DNA from: Betaproteobacteria bacterium
GTDB taxonomy: Bacteria > Pseudomonadota > Gammaproteobacteria > Burkholderiales > Burkholderiaceae_C
DNA: 21,972 bases
Assembly (NCBI GenBank): GCA_947448675.1
Contig: CANFOR010000017.1
Span: 1-21,972, forward strand
Direction of reading: 5' to 3'
Made by a program: the position numbers and the translations under genes. Under the pieces are notes generated by a model. It searched no databases and was not told where the DNA came from. It worked only from the letters and a program-made list of their open reading frames with translations. Below are positions 1 to 7,079 of the stretch, in pieces; position 1 is the stretch's first letter, and the number at the start of each line of letters is the position of its first letter.

Positions 1-1970
1 GCCCATTGCCTGTGGGACAGTTGAGCTTCGTAGACACAGCAGTCGTGTCGAACACCGCCTATAGCTACAAGGTCGTGTCAGTGAACGGCCCGGTGGCCAA
101 CGTATCGGCCGCCGCCACCACCAAGGCAGCAACCATCAACCTGCCCGTAGCGCCCACAGCACCTGCGATCATTGCTATTAATTCAGGAGCTATCACCGTA
201 GGCTGGACGCCCGCTGCAGCCACCACCACCACCACCGACTACCAAGTCCAACGCTCGTCAGACGGCGGCACGACTTGGGTGAACGTGGCGGTGGTACCGG
301 GCCGCACGGCAGCATCGGTGATCGACTACGGGCCGTTTACTACGGGCCTAACCTACACCTACCGCGTTTATGGCGTGGCAGTGGTACGGGGTGTTACTGA
401 GTTGTCTGCGCTGCCTACTGGCACCGTGACGGCTCCATACATTGTGCCTAACGCACCAGTGATGGCCGCGACCACCTTCTCAGGTACGCAGGCTGCGCCT
501 GGCATCGTCTTGCATTGGACGACGCCGGCCAATGCAGGCACTGTGCCAACCAGCTTCCAAATCTTCCGCAATGGCGTTTTGGTTGGTAGCCCAGCTGCAG
601 TCGGCACCGGCGCACAGACCTACACCGATGCAACGGGCTTGGTGGCAGGCAATACCTACGCCTACCAAGTGGTGGCGGTCAACCCAGTGGGCATCTCTGC
701 GGTAACGGCACTGTCGGTGAGCTTGTTGCCACAAGCCGCGCCGAGTGTGTTGGCAGCCTCTTTGGTGAGTGCAACCCAGGCTACGTTGGCATGGAGCCAA
801 ACTGTTGATGCCACCTTGCCACCGGTTACCGGTTACCAGGTGTATGCATCCATCAACGGTGCAGCTGCTGTAGCAGTCGGCCCGGTCTTGGCAGGCAATG
901 CGACTGGTGTTACCCAAGCAGTAGCCGCTGGTAATGTGTACAACTTCACCGTCAAGGCTATCAGCGTAGGCGGCACCAGCGTCAGCTCGCAGAGTTTGCA
1001 AGTAGTTGATTTGGTACAACCAGCACCAGTAGAAAGCGCTGTGGTAGTGAACTCCGCTACTTCAACGACTTTGAACTGGGCAGCTCCCACCGGCGCTACG
1101 GCAGGTACTGCACCTGTAACTGGCTACAACGTGTACAACGGTGCCACCAAGTTGAACGCAACGCCTCTGGCTGCCAACGTAACGTCGTACAACGCTACGA
1201 CAGCATTGAACGGCGCATACAACTTCACGGTCACGGCTTTGAATACGTCTGGCGAGTCGATCAAGTCGAACGTGGTGGTTCTGTCGAATGTGGTGCCTAC
1301 GGCTCCGGTGCAAACGGCTGCTGTGGTGAACGGGCCTAATTCGACCACGGTTAAATGGACGCCTGCAGCCCCTGTGCTCAACGGCCCACCGGTCACCGGC
1401 TTCAACGTGTACAACAACGGCAACTTGCAAACGCCAACGCCATTGGCTGCCAATGCAACGTCGTGGAACATGGTTACCGCCCCTGGCACGACCTACAACT
1501 TCACGGTTCGCGCTGTGGATGCCGTAGGCCTGTCGGTGGTGTCTAACCAAGTAACTGTGGTGAACAATGTGCCAACTACGCCTGTGGCACCAACGGCACC
1601 AACGGCTGCTCAAATCGTGCGCAATGCCCCAACGGCAACGAGCACGACAGACACTGTGACCTTGCCTTGGACGCCAGTGGCAACGGTGGCCAACGGCCAG
1701 CCTGTAACCCAGTATGTGATCCAGTACGCTTCTACTGCCAACTTCGCAACCATCTTGGATTCGAAGACGGTCGTAGTGCCAGTGGGTGGCTTAACAGGTA
1801 CACAGACTGCCGTGTTTACTGCGGTTAACCGTGGTACTGCTGCCGCTACGCCTACGGCATCGGCTTACTTCCGCGTGATTGCGACTAACGTGGTGGGGAA
1901 CTCGGCCAACGGTGCAACGCGTACCGTAACGCCATACAACGTAATTCTCAACCCCAACGGTTTGAAGTAA
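1..1970 (+). CDS. Partial FN3-repeat secreted protein; candidate C-terminus of a MofA/OmpB-like multicopper oxidase
   Basis: The frame is open from the window edge to TAA at 1968-1970, so the true start is upstream; the first in-frame start-type codon (TTG at 6) has no ribosome binding site and is probably internal. The visible 650 or so residues form one partial and six complete fibronectin type III domains of about 92-125 residues. Counting from TTG 6, they begin near residues 51, 149, 245, 339, 432 and 530. Each carries a core such as YQVYASI or YNVYNG, an aromatic pair such as YNFTV, and a Pro-rich linker such as VPTAPV. The sequence is rich in Ala, Val, Thr and Asn, poor in charged residues, and has no cysteine, membrane segment, sorting signal or copper motif here. 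FN3 arrays usually act as spacers or adhesion modules of extracellular proteins. Only the downstream FKBP and cytochrome c genes suggest that the missing part is a multicopper oxidase; a surface adhesin or glycosidase is the main alternative. Confidence 0.85.
   Translation, partial: PLPVGQLSFVDTAVVSNTAYSYKVVSVNGPVANVSAAATTKAATINLPVAPTAPAIIAINSGAITVGWTPAAATTTTTDYQVQRSSDGGTTWVNVAVVPGRTAASVIDYGPFTTGLTYTYRVYGVAVVRGVTELSALPTGTVTAPYIVPNAPVMAATTFSGTQAAPGIVLHWTTPANAGTVPTSFQIFRNGVLVGSPAAVGTGAQTYTDATGLVAGNTYAYQVVAVNPVGISAVTALSVSLLPQAAPSVLAASLVSATQATLAWSQTVDATLPPVTGYQVYASINGAAAVAVGPVLAGNATGVTQAVAAGNVYNFTVKAISVGGTSVSSQSLQVVDLVQPAPVESAVVVNSATSTTLNWAAPTGATAGTAPVTGYNVYNGATKLNATPLAANVTSYNATTALNGAYNFTVTALNTSGESIKSNVVVLSNVVPTAPVQTAAVVNGPNSTTVKWTPAAPVLNGPPVTGFNVYNNGNLQTPTPLAANATSWNMVTAPGTTYNFTVRAVDAVGLSVVSNQVTVVNNVPTTPVAPTAPTAAQIVRNAPTATSTTDTVTLPWTPVATVANGQPVTQYVIQYASTANFATILDSKTVVVPVGGLTGTQTAVFTAVNRGTAAATPTASAYFRVIATNVVGNSANGATRTVTPYNVILNPNGLK
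156..1970 (+). repeat. Tandem FN3-encoding repeat units
   Basis: Six successive units start near 156, 450, 738, 1020, 1299 and 1593. The fourth and fifth are the most alike. The segment at 1168-1194 (encoding LAANVTSYN) recurs at 1443-1469 (LAANATSWN), 275 bp later, with only a few base changes. This indicates internal duplication of an FN3 unit about 92 codons long; the outer units are more diverged. Confidence 0.7.
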
Positions 1971-1982
1971 TCGAGCGTTGCG

Positions 1983-2000
1983 GGGCACTGGACAGTGCCC
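1983..2000. repeat. Perfect 8-bp inverted repeat after the FN3 gene
   Basis: GGGCACTG and CAGTGCCC are separated by two bases, 13 bp downstream of the FN3 stop codon. It can form a hairpin but has no T-run of its own. It sits just before the stronger terminator at 2011-2043 and may assist termination or stabilise the 3' end of the mRNA. Confidence 0.5.
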
Positions 2001-2010
2001 TGTCGCGAAG

Positions 2011-2043
2011 CGGCGTCAACTCCCCGGGGTTGGCGCCGTTTTT
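2011..2043 (+). terminator. Strong rho-independent terminator after the FN3 gene
   Basis: The left arm CGGCGTCAA pairs with the right arm TTGGCGCCG (one T:G wobble), with an inner CCCC/GGGG, over 2011-2038. A run of five T follows directly at 2039-2043. This is the clearest intrinsic terminator in the window. It implies that the downstream FKBP-cytochrome-FKBP-SCO genes are either expressed by read-through or have their own promoter. Confidence 0.85.
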
Positions 2044-2072
2044 ATTGATGGGTATCGTATGAAAAGCGATAA

Positions 2073-2101
2073 TTGCCGCTAATCCAGTTATCGGTTGTAG
2101 T
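2073..2101 (+). promoter_or_regulatory. Weak candidate sigma-70 promoter before the first FKBP gene
   Basis: TTGCCG (2073-2078), a 17-bp spacer and TGTAGT (2096-2101) each match the sigma-70 consensus at four of six bases. They lie between the terminator and the ribosome binding site AGAGGAG at 2111-2117. The position is sensible for a promoter that separates this operon from the FN3 gene, but the match is weak. Confidence 0.25.
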
Positions 2102-2126
2102 GGTCTTGAAAGAGGAGAATGGTTCC

Positions 2127-2834
2127 ATGATGAAAAAAGCATTTGCATGCCTAACAATTGCATTGTTTGTACTGGGTATTGCGCAAGCGGCTGACCGCCC
2201 CGAGCTGCGCACAGAAAATGACAAAATAAGCTACAGCATTGGCCTAGAAGTAGCGCGCAATTTCAAAAAAAATGGCATCGAATTCGACGCCAACCTGGTC
2301 ATGCAGGGCATGAAAGATGGCTTGTCAACCGAGCGGCCCTTGCTGAGCGAAAAAGAGTTTCGCAAGGTGATGGGTGACTTTCAAACCCAGGTGCGCCAGC
2401 GCATGTCGGCCAATCGGCAAATGCTCACCATAGAGAACCGCAAGCGTGCCGAAGCCTTTTTACAAGAAAACAAAGTAAAGCCTGGCGTATTGGCTTTGCC
2501 CAATGGTTTGCAGTACAAGATTATCAAAGCAGGTGATGGTCCCCGCCCTGCAGATGTTGACTCGGTCATCATTCACTACCGCGGCATGCTGCTAGACGGT
2601 ACGCAATTTGACGGCACAGAAGCGGGTAAGCCCGGCACCATTAAGCTAGTGGAACTGTTCAACGGTTTCAAAGCCGCTTTAAAGCAAATGCCCGTAGGTT
2701 CGCGCTGGCAAGTGTGGATTCCGCCGCATTTGGCTTATGCAGAGCGCGGCGTGGGCTCCGATATTGGGCCCAATGAGTTGCTGGTCTATGACATTGAACT
2801 GGTTGGCCTGCGCCCACCAGGCGCAGCGCAATAA
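2127..2834 (+). CDS. Exported FKBP-type peptidyl-prolyl isomerase (Mip/FkpA-like; MofB-like by position)
   Basis: A 235-residue periplasmic prolyl cis-trans isomerase and chaperone. AGAGGAG at 2111-2117 supports ATG 2127 (spacing 9) over the adjacent ATG 2130. Residues 1-21 form a signal peptide ending AQA, cleaved before AD. Residues 25-115 are an alpha-helical FKBP_N dimerisation region and 125-228 the FKBP catalytic domain. Tyr151 (HYRGMLLDGTQFD), Phe161, Asp162 and Tyr204 match conserved pocket residues. The tryptophan that floors the FKBP pocket is replaced by Phe181 (FNGFKAAL), which may alter activity or specificity. The cytochrome gene follows after 16 bp. In the Leptothrix mof locus mofB is an FKBP isomerase between mofA and the cytochrome gene mofC, which is the same order. 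A role in folding an exported partner is inferred. Confidence 0.92.
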   Translation: MMKKAFACLTIALFVLGIAQAADRPELRTENDKISYSIGLEVARNFKKNGIEFDANLVMQGMKDGLSTERPLLSEKEFRKVMGDFQTQVRQRMSANRQMLTIENRKRAEAFLQENKVKPGVLALPNGLQYKIIKAGDGPRPADVDSVIIHYRGMLLDGTQFDGTEAGKPGTIKLVELFNGFKAALKQMPVGSRWQVWIPPHLAYAERGVGSDIGPNELLVYDIELVGLRPPGAAQ

Positions 2835-2850
2835 GCATCTATAAGTTTTT

Positions 2851-4662
2851 ATGAAATTGGTTTTGGTTTTTTGCCTGTCTGTTTTGCTCCATGGTTTGCC
2901 TGCGCTTGCCGCCGACACAGATGCCGGTAATGTGAAGCGCAATGCAGCTGAGAGCAGCTTGATCGAGACAGGCCGAAAAATATATACCCAAGGTATTTTG
3001 GGCTCTGGTGTGCCTCTGCGAGGCACACGCGGAGCAGGCTTGGTGCTGCAAGGGAAAGAAGCGGCTTGCATCAGCTGCCACCGCAGCAGCGGCATGGGCA
3101 GCGTAGAAGGCAATCTGCGCGTCCCACCCATTAGCAAACGGTTTATGTTCCCCGAACCGGGGGACTTGGTCATGGCCAACACCGACGGTATTCGCGGCAA
3201 AACACTAAACCAAACCCACGCGCCCTATACCGAAGAAAGCTTCGCCCGCGTGCTGCGTGATGGCTTGGGCGTGACGGGCGCCCAGCTACAAGAAGTGATG
3301 CCGCGCTACAACTTGTCAGACGCCGACAGGGCCGCGCTCAAAGCCTATTTGATGCAGTTGTCGGCCGATTACGCACCCGGAGTTTCTAAAGAAACCATTC
3401 AGTTTGCAGTAGTGATTGCTCCAGGCACATCGCCGGAACGCAAAAAAGTGTTCATGGAAATGGTGCAAGCTGTGCAGCATTTAAAAAATGGCAGCACCTC
3501 GCCACGTAAACGCTATATGACCTCAGCGGCCACCTTTGCGTCGCAGACAGAACGTCGCTGGGACGTGCAAATTTGGGAGTTAAGTGGCGCTCCAGAAACT
3601 TGGCGCAGCCAGCTTGAAGAGCGCTACCAACGCAACCCGGTGTTTGCCTTATTGTCTGGTCTTTCTGATAGTACATGGGCACCCATCAATGATTTTTGCA
3701 AGGCCCAGCGCGTGCCATGCTGGTTTCCGAGTGTTCCCTTAGCCTCTGGTTCGGCAGGCTCATATGGTTTGTATTTTTCTCGTGGCGTCCAGCTGGAGGC
3801 GGAGGCACTTGCTATGCATCTTGCCAGCGCCATGCCAAAGGCAGGCCGCGTGTTGCAAGTGGCGGCCAAAGAAGGCATTGGTGATATTGCAGCCACAAGC
3901 CTGCAACAGGCTTTAAAAGCTTCATCTCAAGATGCGAGCTTGTATGTGCTTCAAAATAACAATCCAAATTCTATAACCGATGCACTGCAAACGGCTCGGC
4001 CCGGCGATACACTGGTTTTGTGGCTGGGCATGGAGCAAATCAAACTGCTCAATGCGCTAGCTCCACCTGCTGGCGTGCAGATTTATATGTCGTCGAGCAT
4101 GAGCTTTCAACAGGGTCGCACCAGTCTGCCAGCGCAGTGGAAAGCCGCTGTGCGTTTTGTCTACCCTTATGAACTGCCCAGTAAGCGCCAGGCTAATTTG
4201 GCTTATTTACACGCTTGGTTGAAATTGCAAAATATTGCCCTGGTAGACGAAGAACTTCAATCGGAAGTGTTTTTCTCTCTGACCTTGATGACCGAGACCT
4301 TGCAAGACATGCTCGACAACCTGTACCGCGACTATTTGATCGAACGCACAGAAGACATGCTGGGCAAGCGCGAGAGTGGCAAAGCCGAGCAAGAAAACCG
4401 CGACCGGCGCATGCTTGGTAGAACGGCACGCTTGGCGGTTGCAGCAGAAGCGGCGAAGGGCGGCTCGGTAGCACAGGCACCGACCGCTCAAATGGCCCAA
4501 CGCCGGGCCTTTGCCGTGGGCGAGAGTGAAGGCACAACGGTGTACCCGCGCCTTAGCCTCGGGCCTGCCCAGCACTTTGCCTCTAAGGGCGCATATATAG
4601 TGCGGTACGCAAGCGACGGAAGCGACCAATTGCTGTTAGATTCCGATTGGATTGTTCCCTGA
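2851..4662 (+). CDS. Periplasmic cytochrome c fused to an ABC substrate-binding-like domain (MofC-like by position)
   Basis: A 603-residue exported protein with a signal peptide (MKLVLVFCLSVLL...ALA, cleaved before AD at 21). Residues about 30-175 are a monohaem cytochrome c domain: the haem motif CISCH spans residues 73-77, and Met150 (EVMPRY) is the likely distal ligand, followed by the helix DADRAALKAYL. From about 182 to 500 the sequence resembles a type I periplasmic binding protein (FAVVIAPG; FALLSGLSDS; QRVPCWFPSV). It ends in an Arg/Glu-rich stretch and a C-terminal module with YPRLSLGP and ASKGAYIVRY. I know this architecture as the cytochrome c/ABC substrate-binding fusion family; no permease or ATPase is nearby. 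The start has a poor ribosome binding site 16 bp after the FKBP stop, suggesting translational coupling. An electron carrier role for the exported oxidase is inferred from context. Confidence 0.88.
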   Translation: MKLVLVFCLSVLLHGLPALAADTDAGNVKRNAAESSLIETGRKIYTQGILGSGVPLRGTRGAGLVLQGKEAACISCHRSSGMGSVEGNLRVPPISKRFMFPEPGDLVMANTDGIRGKTLNQTHAPYTEESFARVLRDGLGVTGAQLQEVMPRYNLSDADRAALKAYLMQLSADYAPGVSKETIQFAVVIAPGTSPERKKVFMEMVQAVQHLKNGSTSPRKRYMTSAATFASQTERRWDVQIWELSGAPETWRSQLEERYQRNPVFALLSGLSDSTWAPINDFCKAQRVPCWFPSVPLASGSAGSYGLYFSRGVQLEAEALAMHLASAMPKAGRVLQVAAKEGIGDIAATSLQQALKASSQDASLYVLQNNNPNSITDALQTARPGDTLVLWLGMEQIKLLNALAPPAGVQIYMSSSMSFQQGRTSLPAQWKAAVRFVYPYELPSKRQANLAYLHAWLKLQNIALVDEELQSEVFFSLTLMTETLQDMLDNLYRDYLIERTEDMLGKRESGKAEQENRDRRMLGRTARLAVAAEAAKGGSVAQAPTAQMAQRRAFAVGESEGTTVYPRLSLGPAQHFASKGAYIVRYASDGSDQLLLDSDWIVP

Positions 4663-4706
4663 TTTTTATATTCTTCTTCGCCATACTTGCGCACATCACG
4701 ATCAAT

Positions 4707-4711
4707 AGGAG
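4707..4711 (+). promoter_or_regulatory. Ribosome binding site fixing a TTG start
   Basis: AGGAG lies 6 bases upstream of TTG 4718. No ATG in this frame gives a complete signal peptide, so this site decides the unusual start codon of the second FKBP gene. Confidence 0.75.
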
Positions 4712-4717
4712 CTTATT

Positions 4718-5416
4718 TTGTTCAACAAATTTTTATCCACCGCAGCGCTACTCTGCACATTGTCAGGCATGGTTGCGGCACAAGACGCTGCTGCGCCCTC
4801 ACCTTTCAAAACACCGATGGAGGCAACGGGCTACGCCGTTGGTGTAGACATGGTGCGCAACTTTAAAATTCAAGACGTTCCATTTGATTTAGAGCAACTC
4901 ATCCATGGTCTGCGCGATGCCAGTGCGGGCGGCAAGCTCTTGATGTCGGACACCGAAGTCACTCGCCATGTACGTGAGCTAGAAGCTGAAGTTCGCAAGA
5001 AGATGGCTGCCGCGCGCAAAGTCGAGGGCGAAGCTAATCTAAAAAAGAGTGAGGAGTTCATGAAAACAAATAGCCGAGCTACTGGCGTCATCACACTTCC
5101 AAGTGGTCTGCAATATTTACCGGCCAAAATGGGCAGTGGGCCTAAGGCCAGCGATAACTCTACCGTGATTGCGAATTACCGTGGCATGCTTTTAGACGGC
5201 ACTTCGTTTGACAGTTCTGAGCCTGGAAAACCCGTGTCATTGAAGCTCCCCGCGCTCGTACCCGGTTGGCGTGAAGCTGTCAAACTCATGCCCGCAGGCT
5301 CTAAATGGCAGCTTTTCATTCCACCCAACTTGGCTTATGGCGAACGTGGGGCTGGCCGCACTATTGGACCCAATCAAGCTTTGAAGTTTGATGTCGAAAT
5401 TATTGAAGTTCGCTAA
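4718..5416 (+). CDS. Second exported FKBP-type peptidyl-prolyl isomerase (Mip/FkpA-like)
   Basis: A 232-residue periplasmic isomerase starting at TTG 4718, with AGGAG at 4707-4711. The signal peptide runs to about residue 21 (GMVAA, before QD). FKBP_N covers about 32-115 and the catalytic domain about 125-232. Tyr154, Phe164, Asp165, Trp184 (VPGWREAV) and Tyr207 (LAYGERG) are all present, so the pocket looks intact, unlike the first FKBP. The two are paralogues sharing YRGMLLDGT.FD, the KLMP/KQMP segment, W(Q) and IPP.LAY. Both have IGPN where many FKBPs have IPPN. It lies 55 bp after the cytochrome gene and 46 bp before the SCO gene, consistent with one operon. A specific client is not known; the exported FN3 protein or the copper/haem proteins of this locus are the natural candidates. 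Confidence 0.92.
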   Translation: MFNKFLSTAALLCTLSGMVAAQDAAAPSPFKTPMEATGYAVGVDMVRNFKIQDVPFDLEQLIHGLRDASAGGKLLMSDTEVTRHVRELEAEVRKKMAAARKVEGEANLKKSEEFMKTNSRATGVITLPSGLQYLPAKMGSGPKASDNSTVIANYRGMLLDGTSFDSSEPGKPVSLKLPALVPGWREAVKLMPAGSKWQLFIPPNLAYGERGAGRTIGPNQALKFDVEIIEVR

Positions 5417-5462
5417 GCCAAGGTTTGCAAATTTATCCAAAGCACTTGTTCAAGGAGTTGTT

Positions 5463-6098
5463 ATGACACGCCCTTTTTATCGTTTGAATTTTGTATTGCT
5501 AGCAATGGCTTTAGGCTGCTCCACATTAGGTGCAGCCCATGCAGCCGACGAAGCGGTAGACCCGCATGCCCATCACAAACACATGATGGAGCCAGCTGCT
5601 GATGGCGTGAAGACTAAAACCGTCGCCTACAAAAACCCAGCGGTGAAGCTGATGCGCTCAGACGGCAAAACCGTTGACTTGGCGAGTGAGCTGAACGATG
5701 GCAGGCCGGTGATACTGAACTTCATTTTCACAACCTGCACCGCGATTTGCCCCGTGATGAGCCACACCTTTGCCGAAGTGCAAAAGAAACTCGGCGGAGA
5801 AAGTAAAAAAGTGCATATGGTGTCAATCTCGATCGACCCCGAGCAAGACACTCCAGCACGCCTGCAAGAATATGCCACACGTTACCAGTCTGGCCCACAG
5901 TGGAATTTTTATACAGGTTCTGCTGTCGCCAGCATTGCGGCGCAAAAAGCTTTTGACGCTTTCCGTGGTGACAAAATGAACCACGAGCCCTTGACCTTGA
6001 TGCGCAAAGCACCTGGGCAGGCTTGGTTGCGCATTGAAGGCCTAGCATCGCCCGATGATCTCATGAAGCAATACCAAGGACTGCTTGCCAGCAAATAA
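5463..6098 (+). CDS. SCO1/SenC-family copper chaperone
   Basis: A 211-residue exported thioredoxin-fold protein that in this family delivers copper to, or reduces cysteines of, copper sites such as cytochrome oxidase CuA. AAGGAG at 5452-5457 fixes ATG 5463. The signal peptide ends AHA, cleaved before AD at residue 28. The copper site is complete: Cys92 and Cys96 (TCTAICPVMS) and His174 (KMNHEP). Between the signal and the fold lies a short His/Met-rich segment (DPHAHHKHMMEP, residues 33-44) that could bind extra copper. SCO genes usually sit beside cytochrome oxidase genes. Here the neighbour is a cytochrome/FKBP operon downstream of a suspected multicopper oxidase, so metallation of that enzyme is a plausible role, though inferred. 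Confidence 0.93.
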   Translation: MTRPFYRLNFVLLAMALGCSTLGAAHAADEAVDPHAHHKHMMEPAADGVKTKTVAYKNPAVKLMRSDGKTVDLASELNDGRPVILNFIFTTCTAICPVMSHTFAEVQKKLGGESKKVHMVSISIDPEQDTPARLQEYATRYQSGPQWNFYTGSAVASIAAQKAFDAFRGDKMNHEPLTLMRKAPGQAWLRIEGLASPDDLMKQYQGLLASK

Positions 6099-6111
6099 GC
6101 CCTTAGGGCTT
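6097..6111. terminator. Possible bidirectional hairpin between convergent operons
   Basis: AAGCCC-TTA-GGGCTT is a perfect 6-bp inverted repeat with a 3-base loop. It overlaps the last bases of the SCO stop codon and the stop of the converging pseudopilin gene (TAA on the - strand at 6103-6105). No clear T-run follows in either direction, so the hairpin is evident but termination is uncertain. Confidence 0.35.
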
Positions 6112-6693
6112 AAACGGGCTGGGTGCTGACGGTATGGCTCCAGGCTGCCCCGGTTTTGGCGAATTCCCTGCCCCACCTGCTGGCCCGCTAGGCCTGCCGC
6201 CCCCAGCAGGTGCCCGGCCCGGGTTGGCCGCCGGTAGTGCGGAACGAAACACCCACTCCGAATACCGTGCTTTATCGGCAAAAATTTGGTCGCTCAATTT
6301 GAAACCGGCTACTTTAAGTGGCGCGTCGTTGGATAGACTGTAAACGCCTATCAGTTGACCATTTGGCAAACGCAGCTCGCCCCACTCCGCTTTGCCCGTA
6401 ATCGGGTCTTCGTAAATTCTGCGCAGCTGGTGTTTGAGTTTATCGGGTGCGCGTTGGTCGGAGAGCATGTCTTCAAGACGCACGGGGAAGTTCGCGACGC
6501 CACGCGGCGTTTCTAGGTAGTAGCGCGTTATGGCTTGTCGAAATTGGTTACCCACAAAAAGCAACTCTTCTTCTCGTTCACGCTGGCGACTTTGCTGCCA
6601 TACCTGCGAGACTGCGCTCAAGCCAAGGCCGATAATGGCAACCCCGATCAATAAGCCAATATATACAAAACCTCGCTCTCTACCACTGGGCAT
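6103..6693 (-). CDS. Minor pseudopilin with Pro/Gly-rich tail
   Basis: About 196 residues from ATG 6693, overlapping the preceding gene by 14 bp. This start gives a short leader MPSGRERG followed by FVYIGLLIGVAIIGLGL, a class III (prepilin-type) signal with cleavage between Gly8 and Phe9. The residue at mature position 5 is Gly rather than the usual Glu, as in GspK-type tip pseudopilins. The globular part (YEDPITGKAEWGELRLP, GVYSLSND) resembles the GspG fold of the two neighbouring pseudopilins. The last 40 residues are low-complexity Pro/Gly/Ala. It is the last gene of the - strand operon. A minor-pseudopilin role at the tip of the periplasmic pseudopilus is inferred; the GspH/I/J/K class cannot be assigned. 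Confidence 0.82.
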   Translation of the reverse strand: MPSGRERGFVYIGLLIGVAIIGLGLSAVSQVWQQSRQREREEELLFVGNQFRQAITRYYLETPRGVANFPVRLEDMLSDQRAPDKLKHQLRRIYEDPITGKAEWGELRLPNGQLIGVYSLSNDAPLKVAGFKLSDQIFADKARYSEWVFRSALPAANPGRAPAGGGRPSGPAGGAGNSPKPGQPGAIPSAPSPFKP

Positions 6694-7069
6694 AGGGCAC
6701 CCCGTCCAAGCTATTTCCGCGTGCCCCACTGAACAGGTTGTAGATTGCACCGGCTTGTCCTCCTGGAGGGGCGATGAAAGTCCAGCCATTGGAGCTTTCC
6801 AGTACTGGATCCCAAGGCAAGGTACGCAGGTATTTGCGCTCGACCAAGTCCCCCAATTGATCGGGAAATTTCCCAGTGTCGCTATAGTATTTATCTAAAG
6901 CATCGCGGGTTGCAGCCAAGTTTGCCTTGAGCACCGTTTCTTTGCTGCGTTCAATAGAGCGGAAATAACGCGGCGCGGCCAGTGTCAGCAATAGGCTCAC
7001 AATAGCCATAACAATGATGAGTTCAATCAAAGTGAACCCATTGATGCGCCAGCGCTTGAATCTCAGCAT
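6680..7069 (-). CDS. GspG-type pseudopilin
   Basis: 129 residues from ATG 7069, preceded by GAGG at spacing 9, ten bases after the previous stop. The upstream in-frame ATG at 7105 would overlap the previous gene and lengthen the leader, so 7069 is preferred. The leader MLRFKRWRING is followed by FTLIELIIVMAIVSLLLTLA, a textbook prepilin peptidase site with Glu at mature position 5. The body has an N-terminal helix (ATRDALDKYYSDTGKFP), then LPWDPVLE and a final D/G-Y-A-Q-W, matching the T2SSG C-terminal pattern. It would be incorporated into the periplasmic pseudopilus after processing by a prepilin peptidase encoded elsewhere. Confidence 0.88.
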   Translation of the reverse strand: MLRFKRWRINGFTLIELIIVMAIVSLLLTLAAPRYFRSIERSKETVLKANLAATRDALDKYYSDTGKFPDQLGDLVERKYLRTLPWDPVLESSNGWTFIAPPGGQAGAIYNLFSGARGNSLDGVPYAQW

Positions 7070-7079
7070 CTCTTGTACC

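Noticed and set aside
480..1613. Long - strand frames opposite the FN3 gene
   Set aside because: They are antisense to a clear tandem FN3 frame, have Cys/His/Arg-rich compositions with no family features, and lack ribosome binding sites.
1..1970. Multicopper oxidase domain visible in the window
   Set aside because: No histidine-rich copper motifs or cysteines occur in the visible part; only FN3 domains are seen. The oxidase idea rests on neighbouring genes.
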